A DNA stretch of 64,000 nucleotides from Byssochlamys sp. IMV 00236 (GCA_001931875.2 MSJH02000476.1:60181-124180); one strand, 5' to 3'; numbered from the stretch's first letter, positions 32,721 to 48,739 are shown. Made by a program: numbers and translations. Notes: generated by a model not told the origin, from the sequence alone.

Positions 32721-35720
32721 CGTTATCTACCACGATGTAGTCAGTCCAAGGCGGGGCAAAGCGATAAATTCTTACTGTGTTGAGGCTTCCTGGTGCCCGT
32801 TTATTATTAATGCGTGAGACGGGCCAGCCCTCTGACTACTACTGTCGTATAGCCATGCTTTACGAGCCTTTGCGAGCAATAGGTGACGTAGAGGGGAATA
32901 TGTACTGCAACGGAGGTATGACCGTCTTACTGCATCGAAAAGCTTCACCTTTTCATCGTCTCTCACAAGGTATAGGAGTGTGCACTGTGCATCCGCAGAC
33001 TTCCCAATCATCTCTAGCGTTTATTGGTGTCTTCGATGGAGTCGATTTAGACTGCAGGAAGCGATCCTGCTATAACAACTGAGGCCGCCACAGGAACTCT
33101 ATGTTATTCTTCCCGTTGTGAAGGCTTGTCGAGGCTTCAAACCGTCGGTTTTCTGATAGCATCCAGGACGACACGTACTCTAGATTTTACCCCGCGGCGC
33201 GCGCCTTTTGGATGCTCTCCCGATGTCTCCACTGGACTTGGCGGGGCAGTCCATGGTGTCTCTTTGGTCTATCCAATTCCAACTGAGCTTCTGTGAGATC
33301 TCTCTGGACTCCTGGAGGAGTGAAATGCAGCTGACTTGGCGGATACACTAACAAGAAAAGAGTATCACGCCTAGTAACGGGCTCCTGAATGGCTGTGGTT
33401 GTGGTTTCCCCCAGGTCGTCATAGAATATTCGACACCTCAGGCATGAATTGCCAGTGGGGAAAGTTCATCTGGAAGTTCATCCGGAAGTTTGATGCTAAG
33501 GTCGAGCTCGAGTCAAGACGCCTATGCATTTGACTTTTGCCAGTCGGTAACTAACTCAAACTTCTTAGTCGCCCAGAGAACGGGAATCTCGACAAGGAGA
33601 GCTCTGGCAGCTCGACATTGTTGGGCGCTAGACTACTTAGCCGTGATAGCTCGTGTCTGATACTGAATAGCCAACGCCTTTCTCCATCACTTCCGGCACT
33701 ATGGTCCGCTGGAGACCTTCAGGGGCAGCGCAGAGAGACTCGGATTGGCGACGAGTATACTTATTAACAGCAGTGTCCGTCAGGGGCTGTGTCTGGTTGG
33801 TTCAACTCCCTGGGTTCATCAACTACGGGAGATGTGCAAGCAGGTGGATCGACATTCGGGTCACGCTTGCCAGGAGCAGGAGGTCTGCGCGTACCGTTTC
33901 ATGGATCGCCCATGCGTATTTGTATTATCATTACCATCGGGGCACTGCCGCGGCTTTACTCGGCATCACGATCTGCCAGGGCCCAGACGGTGCTCTGTAC
34001 TGGTGTCAACTATTATTATCATCGTCCCCCGCAATCTACGGTATGAGAACAACTGGACAGCAGAAAGCATCGAAAGAATAAGTTTCGTCTGAAATTGCCC
34101 GAACCGTCTTGATGCTGAAAATAAATATCCAGGATTTCGAACGTCAGTCGTCCCATCTTGGCTCGTCAATACTCGAAATCTGATACTTAATGTCAACTGT
34201 TCCATGGATTTCTCATGTTCTTTTATCCATGGCTCTTGTCGCGCGTTGCCAACAGAACCAGCTCCACAGCCTGGTCCAACGTCAGATCCATCTTATTTGA
34301 CCATGCGCTGTCCCGCGCGTTTCATTCCCGCTTTAGCACCAAGGTTAATTTTTAAATTCGTCTCTGAACGGGGCCCGTGGACCGCTTGTCTTAGCTTTAC
34401 CGTACACAATGGGACCGCCCATCATTTTGTATTATTGTGATGAGTACAATAATCATCTAGCGTGTCCGGTCGCAGCCAAGCAGAATCGATGGCAAGCGAA
34501 TGGGCCAAGGGTCTAGAATTGACAACTACTCTGCACCTCTGCTAATAATTCCGTCCCGCTGGGGATGATCCTCCGCTGATGGACCCTTTCCCGATCTGGC
34601 AGGTACTTAAGGATGCCACTAGCAGGAAAATAATTATAATTAATAGAGCTATGGAGCCAGCACGCGCGATCTGGTTACTACTCTACCGTTGGTGGGCGAC
34701 AGCAGGACGGTAACTTATCCGCACTTCCTGACACAGCAGGGTGAGTAGTAATTACGGACCAAGAACGTTGACAAACATCCCTTCTGTTGCGATTCTGCAT
34801 CTTCTCGAGAATCATTACGTCTTGTCGGGGACGGGCCAAGGACATTCATTCTTCGTTGTTGAAGATCTTGCCCAAGCTGAAAACAATTGTCATCATTGAC
34901 TTTGTGCGCGTATTTCCGCTCCAGATCCCGAGTACGGAATACCTTACGGCGTAATCACCTATACTGGACTTGGAATGGGTGTATTCTGATATGCTAGACT
35001 CCTCTGCGTTAGCAGAGGTGGGGATACTCGATGACATGCCTTTGCGTCCTCAGTGGCCGATGGAATCAATACAAGCTATCTATCGTTGACATGTCCGTCG
35101 AACTTAATATCCGAGCGGCTAAAAATGGATAGTGACGATGAGGCCAGGATTTGTTAAATCCCCAACTAGCGGCAGTGGGCCCGATACATGCCCAGCCAGG
35201 CGGCGCGCGGCTGTGAATCGATGCTAGTTACGATTATGATTCGGGGGACCCTAGTGGCTCCAAATACACCACCTGCTCGAGTCTCCGCTGGCTGGACCAG
35301 GTCTCTTCATTGGGATCGTCCGGTTCACGTCTCTACACGAGTTCATTCTACCGACAGAAAGACCGTTGAGGGTGGATATGGAAGTGTTCGTTCCTCCTTT
35401 ATTATTATGCTGGGGGAGCGGTTCGTTCCAGAACAAACGGCTGATCTCGGGCGGGCACCTCCATTGGCAATTTAGCACGAATCAAAAGCCGCATGATCTG
35501 GGCAGTGGTGGGAAGAGAATCAAGAGATACAAGGAACAAAGTGGATACAAATCGAGTTGATTTGGTCGTTGGCTCTTAGGCGTCTCTTCTGCAATTAGAT
35601 GATAATACTTAGTGGTTAGTAGTAGCCGCCGTCGGACGTACAGTTGAACGGGGTTACTAATGGAGCTTATTGGGGGTAGAAAAAATGCCAAGACTTCTCT
35701 CGGCCGAGACTCTCTACCCC
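32721..35720. other. intergenic, 3 kb, between transposon and AT-rich block
   Basis: Normal base composition. Around 33380-34060 there are coding-like pieces and two good 3' splice signals (CTAAC..AG before about 33361 and before 33570), but no frame could be joined into a gene; the frames at 33701-34092 overlap in three phases. A decayed gene is possible. A small inverted repeat GGGGTAGA..TCTACCCC (about 35674-35720) sits at the very edge of the AT-rich block. Confidence 0.4.
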
Positions 35721-37225
35721 TAATCAGCTCTTACTAAGTTATAACTAAAAACCTATATCTTTTCTAATTAAAGTATACTATATAATAAAAGTAATAATAT
35801 TTTAATCTATTATAAAACTATAGATATAATAAATTTTATCTTTATATATATTAAGTATACTCTTATCTAAGGTATAATAAAGCCTATTAAGGAGATAGAA
35901 TCTAGTAATAAACTTTTTAATAATAAACTTTCTAGTAATAAATCTCTTAGTAATAAATCTTTAAATAAAGATATAAGTATTAATATAAGATTATTATAAA
36001 TATATGCTTATTATATACTTAATATATATATAAGTATTAATCTCTATAAGAAATATTTATTAAGTCTAGTATTATTATTATATTTAATAGTTACTTAAAG
36101 ATTATTATATTAAAGGTATAAAATTATATATATATATTTAATTACCTATATACTAGTAGTATTAGAATTATATATTTTATTTATAAAGTTAAACTATAAT
36201 ATAATAATAAGAAAATAGATATTAATTTAATAATTACTTAAGAAATATTAATAATATATAGTATTTATACCTAGTATATATAATATATAAGCCTAATAAA
36301 TATAGATTTAATTTTCTCTTTATTATATTAATAATTAAAACTTAGTTTATTTTAAACTATTAAGAAATAATAATAATAATCTAAAAGAATATATAAAGAT
36401 ATATTATTAGTTCTATATATATAATAAAATTTATTATTATAAATATTATTATCTAAATATATTTAATATATACTCTATATATAATAGGGTTATACCTAAG
36501 TATATTAATAACTTATATAGAGTTTATAATTAATAATAGTTAGAGAAAATATTATAAGAAATATAGCTTAAAGTAATAGAATAATATATATATTATAAAA
36601 TATAAAAAGAAAATAGAATATTAATATTTAGCTATAGCTATTACTATTTATATTATTAGAATTAAAGATATTTAAATATCTATAAATATCTATAAATTAA
36701 AGAGCTAATATATAAAAATATTAGCCTAATATTATTCTATAGAAAAAATATATATATCTTTTATATATATTAAGTATATACTAATAATATATTTAGAAAC
36801 TTTATATTAAGTATTCTTAATCTTTAAATAATAAATCTTAATATAAGGCTTAAATATTATTATTTTTAATATATAATATTAATCTCTAATATCTTATAAT
36901 AATTATATAAGATAAGATCTATATCTTTAATAACTTTTATACTTATATTAAGGCTATAAACTCTTAATAAATATAATATAGCTTTAATTATTATTATAGT
37001 TTAAATAAAGTAAAATATTAAAAATATTAAATTAAGTTTAATATTTATATCTTAATATATTAAGAATAATTTAAATTTTATCTTCTTATTATTTATAATA
37101 ATTATATATATTATTCTCTTTACTTTATAAAATTATTAAAGAATATAATAGAAGAAGTATTTATTTTAATTTAAAAATAAAATATTCTTAATCTTATTAT
37201 TTATATATATATTCTATATATATAT

Positions 37226-37245
37226 NNNNNNNNNNNNNNNNNNNN
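37226..37245. other. assembly gap (20 N)
   Basis: Twenty Ns inside an AT dinucleotide-rich stretch; the true gap length is unknown, as assemblers often use a fixed filler. Confidence 0.99.
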
Positions 37246-38625
37246 ATATATTATATATTTAAGATATATTAACTAGCTTTAAGATTAATTTATTATATTC
37301 TCTTAATTAGCTATATTATATAAGATATATAGAGAGAATATACTATAGATAATTTATTAAAGCCTTAATATTAAGGATAAAGTTATTATATTAATTAAAA
37401 AGAAAAAACTATTTTATTATCTTATAAGTAATAGTATTATAAGAATATAATATAAATTTATTTTAAATTAAAATTAACTTAATTAAAATTAATAAATTTA
37501 TAAAATTTATTTTTTTAATAAGGAGTATTTTTTTATTATATATTATATATATATATAGATAAAAATTTTTCTAGATTTATAATATATTAAGATAAATCTT
37601 GCCTTTAAAATAGTTTAAAGATAAATTAATCTCTTTATAATTATTAAGTAAAATAAGATAAATAAGTATATATATATATTATACCTATATATATAATATA
37701 TATTAACCTTATAAATATTAATATATATATTTATACTTTTATAAACTATAAATAGTATAAAGTATATATAATTATATTTATTAAAATCTTCTAAATTTTA
37801 GAAGATATAATATACTTATTTATTTATTTTACTTATATATATAGAGATAAAATAAGAATATAAGCAATTAGAGTAGTTATAGAAAATTAAAAAAACCGAA
37901 TTAAATTAAATTAAACTGCTTATAGTTTAATTTAGTTTATAATTTTATAAACTAGAATAGTTTATAAACTTTATAAACTAAACTAATAGTTTATAGTATA
38001 TTATATAGTTTTTTTAAGTTTAATTTTTTTAGGTTTTTTAATTTAATTTAGTTTTTTAGTTTTTTTTAATTATTTTAGATTAATTTAAATTTTTATATAA
38101 ATCTTATTAATCTTTAAAAATTATTTAAATTTTTATTTCTTTATAATATTTATTATTAAATATTAACTAAAAATTAATAGAATAATATTAGAATATAATA
38201 TTAAAGTTTAACTTAAGTTAAATTTTTAATATTTATATTAGCCTTTAATATAGTTAATTTAGTATAAGTAATAATTAAAAGACTTAAGTCTATCTATAAT
38301 TATTATATTTTCTTAAAGATATATAGAAACTTTAAATATAGATAATTTATCTAGTTATTCTCCTTTATTATAAGTAGACTTAATAATAGGTTAATTTATT
38401 TAAATATTTAAAAGACTTTAACCTCTAAACTATTTTATTTAATAATCTTTATTATTTATATTTATCTCTTCTTTTAATATATTATCTATATTTTTATTAT
38501 TATTAATTAAATTTAGTAATTTAATTTCTCCTTTTTTAAATTATTAATTATTAAGTATTATATTTATATTATTAATTATTATCTTAAACTTTTACTAAAT
38601 AATAAAATTTTTAATATATATAAGA

Positions 38626-39090
38626 TATTATAAAATAGCAGTTAGGACTAGTAGTTTTTAATATAATAAAGATTTTACTTTAAAGAAATCTTTAATAATA
38701 ATTTTATTTTAATAAAATTAAGTAGCTTAAAGAAATTACTTCTTAAGCTCTATATAAAAATCTATTCCTCTAACTAAAAAAATATAAGCATATATTATAT
38801 ATTTACTATATATACTAATACTCTTTTTTTTAAAATATTATTAGCTCTTTAAAATAATTAGATAGTTTAAAAATTCTATTTAAACTTATTCTTTTTAATT
38901 AATTATAAGCCTAGGTTTATAATAACTTAAGAGAAATAGCTATATAATAAAAACTATTTTATTTTAAATATTTAAGTTTAAACTAGTAATAATAAGCTAT
39001 TCTTATATAAGAGGATTTATAATAAGATTATTTTAATACTATATTAAATACTAAATCTAATAAGAGTTAGATCTTATTAAAGGTTAGTAA
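38626..39090 (+). mobile_element. truncated copia copy: LTR plus leader
   Basis: A 275-bp LTR (38626-38900) aligns along its whole length with the LTR at 51830-52104, and the similarity continues through the presumed primer-binding site (TTATAAGCCTAGG) to about 39090. The internal coding region is missing. It lies inside the palindrome-bearing tract (palindromes at 38209 and 39211 flank it), so it is a later insertion or a remnant of one. Confidence 0.75.
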
Positions 39091-42000
39091 TAATTTTAAT
39101 TAATTAATATTTAATTATTATAGTATTAAGAAATATTTTTAATATTAAGGGCTTATATTAATAAATCTAATAATCTTATAAACTTATATAGAAATCTATT
39201 AGTATTAATCTAACTTAAGTTAAATAAAGAATATTTTTTCTAATAATATTAAAATACTCTAAAGATATAATAAGCCTTTATTCTTTTTTATATCTTAATT
39301 AATATTATTATTAATAAAAGTATTAATATAGAGTTTACTTAATAAAGTATTAACTATAAATTATAAAATATATATTAAATATAAAATATAATAATAATTT
39401 AAAATAAGTTAACTTAATATTATATCTTAGAAATCTTTTAATAATAAATCTATTTTAAGCTTATTCTTTAAGCTTTTATCTAGCTCTATTATTAAAATAA
39501 TATTATTACTTATATTATTTATAATAATAATAAGAATTTAATATTATAGATTATATTAATAAAGATTCTTTAGCAGTATTTTAATTAAGTTTTTCTTAGT
39601 ATATAATCTATAAATAAAATTAAAGGCTAAGAGTATTTTTTTATATACTTATTTTATATTAATAAAATATCTAGTTATAATAAAAAAAGAATATTAATTT
39701 TAATTAGTCTAATAATTTAATATTAAAGAAATCTTTTCTTACTTTAATAAATATAATAATATTTTAATATAATTAATCTCTTTAAGTTTAAAAAGATATG
39801 CTTAAATTTAATATTAGTTAAATAATTCTAGATATAAATTACTAGTAGCTATATATAATATATAGTAAAACTAAATATATTTAACTATTTAAAATAATTA
39901 ATAATATCTTATAATAAAATATAGAATCTAATTATATAATATATTTAATATATATATTAAATTAAAAGTTTTTTAAAATAAATATTAGTAATAAAATTTA
40001 TATTAATTATTTAGTTTTTACCTTTATAATTAATATATTTTAAATATTATTATTTTTTTAAGTCTTATCTCTAGATTAATATATAGCCCTTTTTATATAA
40101 GCGGCTATTAAGCTAGTATTATTTTTTCCTTTATAAAGATATTAAAAAAATATAAAGTAATATAAATATTATATATAAGAGATATTAGAAATATTATCTA
40201 TAACTTTTTAATAATATTACTATATATATAATTAAGTCTTTATTTTTACTTATTAAAACTTAAATTGCTATTTTATAAACTTTATTTTATTTTATTAAAA
40301 TTTAAAAATTTAAATTTATTTTAAAAGAGTTAAATAGATAATAGCCTTTTTTTAACTATATCTTATTATTTTAAGTTTAGTTAAATTAAGAATATTAGCT
40401 TTAAATTAGGGCTTATATTATTTAATAAGATTATAATTAAAATTTATATCTTAAATATTAATATTTAAAAATAAAAGAGTTTTATAGATTTTTATAAGAG
40501 TATAAATAATATAATTCTAAAACTATAATAAAAGACTTAATAATCTTAATATATTTATATTAAAGTAAAATAAAAAAAAAGAAATTTAAAGATAATAATA
40601 TTAGTAGCAGTATAATATTTATAATATTTTAACTTAAGTTAAATTTCTATTTAGATATATTTATATCTTAAATTATTATAGAGCTAGCTTAAATTATTAA
40701 AATATATTATTTTTTTCTTTTATTCTATAGTCTCTATCTTTATAATTTTATTTTTTTATCTCTAATTATTATTCTAAAATAAAAATAAAAAATAATAGCT
40801 ATATTAACTTAAATTAGATCTTTAAAAATTAATTTTTATTTTATTAATAAAATCTATTCTAACTTAAGTTAGAGATAAAGTTTTTAAATAATATAAGTTT
40901 TTATTATTAAAAAAAAACTATTCTTAAATAATTTAATTTAAAAATAGAGATTATATTATTAATTTAAAAAAAACCTAATTATTTTATTTCTAACTTAAGT
41001 TAGTTTTTTATATATTAAGCAAATACTATTAAAATAGCTTATTTAAAGCTAAATTAAAAAATTTAAACTTAAATTAAAAACTTAGCTCTATTTTTATACT
41101 TATAATAATAGTATTATTATAATTATTTAATAATATAATTAATAGGAAAAATAACTTATCTTTATTATTATTATCTATATTATTCTTTTAAAATATATTA
41201 TTTATCTTATTAATCTCTATATCTTAATCTAGAATTTTAATTAAATCTTATTTTAATTTTAGTTAAAATAAATATATTAATCTATTTATTTATAGAATCT
41301 TTTAATATTTTTTATTTCTTCCTTAAGAAGTTAAAAATAATAGCTTAGAGCTATTTTTAATTCTTTAGCTTATATTATTTCTTATTATTATTATAAAGGC
41401 ATTTATTTATTAATAGTTAGTTTAATAAGATTAAAAAAGATATATATAACTTCTTCTAAATAATATATTTTTTCTTAATTTTAAAATTATAGTTTAATAT
41501 AAAGTATTATAGATATTTATTTATATTATTTATATTTAAAGCCTAGTTTTATTTAATTAAAAGATTAGTAATTTCTCTTAATATTTATAAGTACTAAGAT
41601 TATTTCTTCTAGATTAAGTTAATTTCTAACTTAAGTTAAATTAATAATATATATACTTTAATTTTAATAAAATCTTTAAAATCTTTTTTATAATTATTAA
41701 TCTTAAAGAAGCTAAGCTTTATAATATAAATTATATTTCTCTTAATAGATTAATATATTTATAAAACCCTAATAATATTAGATTAAATCTTTAAATTATT
41801 CTTATATTAATTAACTTTTAAAATTCTTAAATTTTTTATAATATTATTATATTAGAATTAGGCTTATTATATAATATTATTAAAGGTAATAAAGATAGAA
41901 AGATATTTATCTTATATTATATTAGTTTTAACTTAAGTTAAAATAATTTAAACTTATAATCTTACTCTTATTATTAAATTAATTTATAATACTTTTAAAA

Positions 42001-44769
42001 TTAAATAAAACTGCTTTAAAAGTTATATAAAGAATATAGGCCTAATAATATTACTTAAAATAAAAAAGATAAGTATATTATTAATTATAATTATTTTATT
42101 TCTTAATATTTTAAAAGCAGAGATTATTAAATAATTCTAGTAATTAAAAGATATTAATATTAATTCTAATTATAGTTAAATAAAGTTATTATATAATATT
42201 TTAAATCTGCTTAAGTTTATAAAGAGTTTTTATAAAGCTTATTAATAAGTTTTTTTATAAAGCCTTTAATAATATATATATTATTAGACTTATAAAAGAG
42301 AGAAAATTAAAGTTTATTTATTTATTAAAATTTTTAAAGATATTTAGAGACTATAGTAAAATACTACTACTTTAGCTTATATTAAAATATAATATATTTT
42401 AATATAGATTTTAATAGAAGATTAATTTTATTATTAAAATTAATTTATAAATTTCTATAATAATTAGTTTATAATTAATTTTTATATTTAACTTAAGTTA
42501 AAACTTATTATAAGAAAAACTTAAGTTCTTTATTCTTTAAGATATTTTTCTATACTTATATATATGCTTTATTTAATAAGGCTATAAAAAAATAGTTATT
42601 AAATAAGGTTTTTAAGAGATAATATAAGAATCTTTAAGTAAGGTAATAACTATTTATTAAACTACTTATAATTTAAAGATAACTTAGATCTATTATTTTT
42701 ATAATTTATCTATAAAAGAAAGAATAATATATATAAGATATAATTATTTATATTATAGTAATATTTAATAATTAGTCTTTAATCTTCTATTAATATTATT
42801 TTACTTTATTTATTTATAAAGATTATCTTAGTAAAATTAAAAAATTTCTTAAATTCTATAATTTAAATTTAATTTAAATTAGAAAATTAAAATTAAAATT
42901 AAATCCTTAAATATATTTAATCTAGCTTTATATTTATAATTATCTCTTTTAATATATAATTTTAATAAGAGTAATTATAAGCTATCTATAAATATTCCTA
43001 TAAATATTATAATTAAATATTATTATATAAAGAGACTATAATATAAGCTATATAATTAAATAATATATTAATAATAGGGCGTATTTAATTTTTAAATTTT
43101 TTATAGTTTTTTAGCAGTTCTTTATATTAATTTATAAATTTCTTCTCTTACTTCTTAATAAATAAGAGTATATACTTTTTATTAATATTAATATAAGTAA
43201 TATTCTTATAATTAAATTATAATACTATAAGAACTTTTAATAATATTATTTTATTATAGAGGTTAATAGCTTAAAGATATACTTATAGATTAATTAGCTA
43301 AATTTTAACTTAAATTAAAATAGAGATATATATTAGTCTATAATCTTTTAATTATCTTTTTTTATAATTAATAGCTTTAATAATAGCTGCTTCTTTCTGC
43401 TTAATTAATAGCTTTAAAAAAGCTATATAATAATATTATTTAGCTTATAATATTAATAATATAAGTCTTTTTAATTATTTCTCTAAATAAATAAAAAAGT
43501 TATTATTTTTATCTTATTATTATTTTAAGAGACTGCAGATATTATTAATATCTGCTAATTCTAGGAGTTTTATTATATATATTTATAATATTAGGTTAAA
43601 GTCTTTAATATTTAAGGTTACTTTTATTTATATATTAATATTAAATCTTTATATATTAATATAGAACTTATTTTTTAAGTTCTTAATATAATTAGTATTA
43701 AGATTTTAATTATATTTTATATCTTTTTAAAATATTTTAAGTTTTTTTATATTTATATATAATATTCTTAAATATTTATTTTTAAGCTTTATATAAATTA
43801 TATTATCTCTTATTATTAAAAAGATTTTAGCTTTAGCTATATAAGCCTTTAGCTTATATAATATATTAATTTAAATAAAATTAAAATCTAAATAGAGTTC
43901 TATAGAATTATTATAATTATAAGCCTTAAGTTTCTTTTATTAATACTTCTAGCTAAATTCTTTATATTAAAATCTTAAAGAGTTTGCTTTATTATTTAAT
44001 AGATATTTTTATTATTTATATTATTTATTTAATAGGTAAAGTTATAGAATCTTTAATTTAAATTAAAATTTTAATTATAATAAAGTTAGTAACTTATAAT
44101 AATATATAATAATCTTCTTTTATATTCTTAAAAATAATTTAACTTAAGTTAGATTATTATTTAATTTATATATTATTTCTTATCTAGAGTTCTTTAATTA
44201 AATTCTAACTAGGTTAGAATTTATTCTTTTTACTAAAGAATATATTTAGTAAAAAAAATAAATATAGTAAAAAAAAATAATATAATTATATATATTCTTA
44301 ATATAGACTATATTTAATTAAGAAATTATATATATATAAATATATAATATTAAAGACTTCCTAAGCTCTTTTATTAATTATTTTATTATTACTTTAATTA
44401 ATTATTATTAATAAAATTATTATTAATTAAATAAATAAGCCTTATTTATTTTTTAAAGATTAAATTTATAAATTCTAACTTAAGTTAAATTATAAATAGA
44501 TTTATTATATATTTAATTTATTATTATTTCTATTATTAATAATATTTTATAATAATTTATTATTTATATTTCTTTCTTAATAGCTTATAATAGTATCTTA
44601 AAAGTGCTTTAAATTCTTAAGTTTTAATTAAATATACTTAACTAAAAGATTAGCATATAATATTTATTATTTATCTTATTCTTTTATAAGCTAAGTTATA
44701 TATAAGTAATAGTTAGTTTATTTAATAATATAGCTAAAGTAATATTAAATATTTTAAATATAATCTTCT

Positions 44770-46296
44770 AGTATATTTTAATTTAAGTTAAAATACTCTT
44801 TTTTAACTTAAATTATTTATTTAAATTATTCTCTATATTTAAAACTATTATAATAATAAATAATTTATAATTTCTTTTAATTATTACTTTATAAAATCTT
44901 AATATTTTTTTTAAAACTATTTTATTTAATTTACCTTTAAAAAAGAAATATATTAGCCTTAAGTTATAATAATTACTATTAAGATTAATTTAATTATTTT
45001 TAAGAATATCTTTATTAATCTTAAAGCTATTTTATTTAAAATTATTATATTTCTTATTTAGCTTAATAAAATTAAGAGATATCCTTATATTTATTTTTAT
45101 CTTCTTTCTTTTTCTAATATTATTTAAAAAGTAAATTAGTAAACTTTATTACTTAATATTAATATATAAGATATATATTTTTACTTATAGTTTATTATAA
45201 AAAAGTATTAAGTAACTTAGCTTATTATATTTAATATACTAATAAAAATATAAGTAATTAATTTAATTTAAGATAAATAATTCTAATATATTTAGAGGAT
45301 TATTTTAATTATTTCTTTAAATAATAAGAGAAAGTATTTTATAATTTAGAATTATAATCTATAAGATTCTAGCTAAAAATAACTATATTAATTTCTTCTT
45401 CTAGTATAGAATTATTTCTTAAAATTAATAAAAAAAAGACCTTAGTTTTATTATTATAATATTATATTAATAGAGCTAAATTAAAGTAAAATAAGTATCT
45501 GCAATTTATAATAAAATAGCTATATTAAATAGCTTAATTAAGAGATTATCTATTATAAAAGAATAATATTTAATTTAAAAACTATATTTAAATAAAAAAA
45601 AATAGCTATAAGAATAATATAATTATAATAATTATAATAATTTAAACTTAAATTAGAATTTTAGTAAGCTTTATAAATATATAGAATTTATATATTTTCT
45701 ATAGAAGTTATAACTTACTAATTATATATAGATTTTATTATTAACTTATTAAAAGAATAATTTAAAAATAACTTTTTATTAAGAATAATAATAATAAATA
45801 AAATCTATTCTTTAATTTAATAACTTTAGCTTTTATAATAAATTATATATATTATTTAATAATACTCTATTAGCACTATAGTTTATAAATATATATATAT
45901 ATTTTTATAATAATTATTTTAAAGTCTATATTAATATTTAATAATATCTTAAAAGATTATCTTTATACTTTTAGATTTAATATAATAATATTATATTTAA
46001 ACTATTTTTTAGCTATAGATTTAAAAGGATATAAATTTAATAATAATATAAAATAATATAGAATATTAATATCTTTAATACTTAAACTATATAAATTATT
46101 TAAATTAAACTATTTAAGAAAAATTTAACTTAAGTTAGTTTAGCGCCTAGTCTTAGCAAATATTTTAATTTTTTTAGTTTTAAACTAAACTGCTAAAATA
46201 TAGTTTAATTTAAATATAGTTTTTCTGCCTTAAATTAAAACCCGCTATAAGTAATTTAACTCTTCTTTAAATTAAACTAAACTACTTATATAATTA
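44770..46296. repeat. 1.5-kb direct repeat, copy A
   Basis: Matches 49510-51020 in the same orientation at an offset of about 4.72-4.75 kb. The best-preserved part is about 45085-45600. It ends with a segment rich in TAGTTTA/TAAACTA and a GTTTAGCGCC run seen only in the two copies. The left edge is approximate. Confidence 0.7.
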
Positions 46297-48739
46297 GTTT
46301 AATATAATATCTTATAGAGTATAAATATATTTATTTTATTTTACTTAAGTATATTAATAATTAACTTAAGTTAAATTATAATTTACTTATTTTAATCTAT
46401 ATAAAATCTTTTAACTTTAAGTTTATTATATATTCTCTTACTTATTTATTATATAGTATTTTAATTAAATATTCTTTAATCTATTAATATTATTATATAG
46501 TATTAATAATATTATTTAAGTTTTTAAAGAAATTATAATTATAACTATAATTTAAGATTTTAATTTTCTTAATTTAATTATTATCTCTAAATTATATATA
46601 GGTAGTAATTTTACTAAAGTTTATATATACTTATAGTTTATTTTTCTATAATAAAGTTAGTTAATAATAATTTAATTTAAGTTAAATTATAATTAATTTA
46701 CTATTATTCCTTTATTATTAAAAGATTTTATAATTTTTATAAATATAAGTCTTATAAAGTTATATAGTATAAGTATAATATATACTTAGTTATAGTATAA
46801 AAAATATTTAAAATAAATTTATTTAATTTTAATACTTTTTTTATTATAGTTATTAAAAGTCTAGTTTTATAATATTATAAATAATTCTTTAAGCTATATA
46901 TAAAAATATAAGTATATATTTAATTTTAACTTAAGTTAGATTAAATAATATCTTATATATAAGTTTTAAATTATTAAATAAATATCTCTCTTCTTTAATT
47001 ATAACTGCAGTATTATTAAAAAATTATATAATTTTATTCTTTTTATATAAATCTCTAGCCTTAGAGAATATTTTATAAAAAGTATTAAGCTATTTAAAAT
47101 CCTTAAGAGTAATTAATATAGTTAAAGAATATATTTATTTAAAATATATTTAGAAGATAATATACTTTAGTAGCTATTTTATAGATAATATTATATGCTT
47201 ATTTAATTTTATTTACTTATTTTTATTATATATTAATTTAGCTAAAAATTTTAAATTTAATTTAAGTTAAATCTTATTAAATAGAATAAGTTATATCTTT
47301 ATTTATATTAATATTTCTCTATATAGTTATATAGTTTTAATTAAAGAAAGAGAAGAAAAATATTAAGTATTATATATTTGCTTTAATTATAGTATTAATA
47401 TTTCTTAATTATAGTAAAGAATATTTATTAAAGAATTAAGTATTAATATTTAAATTTATAATCTATAATAATAAGAAAAAATAATATTTATAAGTTATAG
47501 TTTAATAAATTATAGTAATAGTTAATAATAAGCTCTTAATTAGCCTTATTAGCTTTAATTACTATAAAGTTTAAAACTATATTAATAAAATAAAAGAATT
47601 ATTTAAACTAAGAATTTTAAAATTAACTTAAGTTAAAATTTAATATTTAATAAGTATTTATTATTTACTTATATAATTAAATTTTTAATTAATTATTAAT
47701 TCTCCTATAGTCTATAAAAAATAAAAAGTATTATACTATATTTCTATATACTATTAAACTTAATCTTATTAAATTAAGTAATATAAGATAATAAGAGATT
47801 ATATAAAATAAGTAATTTAAATTCTAAGTTTTTAGTAAATATATTCTTTAAAAGCCTTTAGCTTAAAGAAGTACTATTATTTTATTTTAATAAGCTTATT
47901 ACTTTATTAATAAATAAAAATAATTATTATTTTTCCTTTAATATTTATTTTAAAAGAATTAACTTTATTAGCTTAAAGTATTAATAGCAGATTATTATTT
48001 ATTATATCTATATTATATAAATTAATAGCTTAGATATAAGCTTAAAGATATATTAGAAGAAATTTAACTTAAGTTAAAATAGCTTATCTCTAAGTATAAA
48101 TATTTAATTTTCTTACTATTAATATTTATTATATTTTTTATTATTACTATAGCTTAATCTTCTAATATTAATAAAAGAATCTACCTTTAATATTATTTAA
48201 ACTATAATACTAGCTGCTTTATATCCTTTAATAATTTTAATAAGAATATAAAGTTATTAATTATAAAGTCTTTCTTTAAATATACTTTATTTCTAATAAT
48301 TATTATATTTATTTTTTTATAAAAAGATATTAATAGGCTTTTAATATCTTTTAAAAAGAAGATTTATTTATAATTATTTTTAACTATAATTTAAGCTTAA
48401 ATTACTTAATTTTTTAATTAAAATTCTTATATAAAGTTTAAATATATTTCTAGTTTAAGTCTCTATTTAATAAGTCTTTTTACTTAGTCTTAAGGCATTT
48501 AATACTAAGAATTATAGTACTTAAAAAAGTCTTTATTAATATTAAAATAATTTTATCTTTTTTAATAGTATTTATAGTAATAATATTTTTAGTTATCTTT
48601 TAAAGAATATTAATAGCTAAAGCTATTATAATCTTTTTATAAGATATAGTTAAAAATCTAAATTTAACTTAAGTTAGATTTTTTTAGTTTAATTCTACTA
48701 ATTATAATAAATATATAATAAATAAAAAATATAAAAATA

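Noticed and set aside
33701..34092. Three overlapping + strand frames as separate genes
   Set aside because: They overlap in different phases, so at most one could be real, and none has a domain. Kept only as a weak finding.
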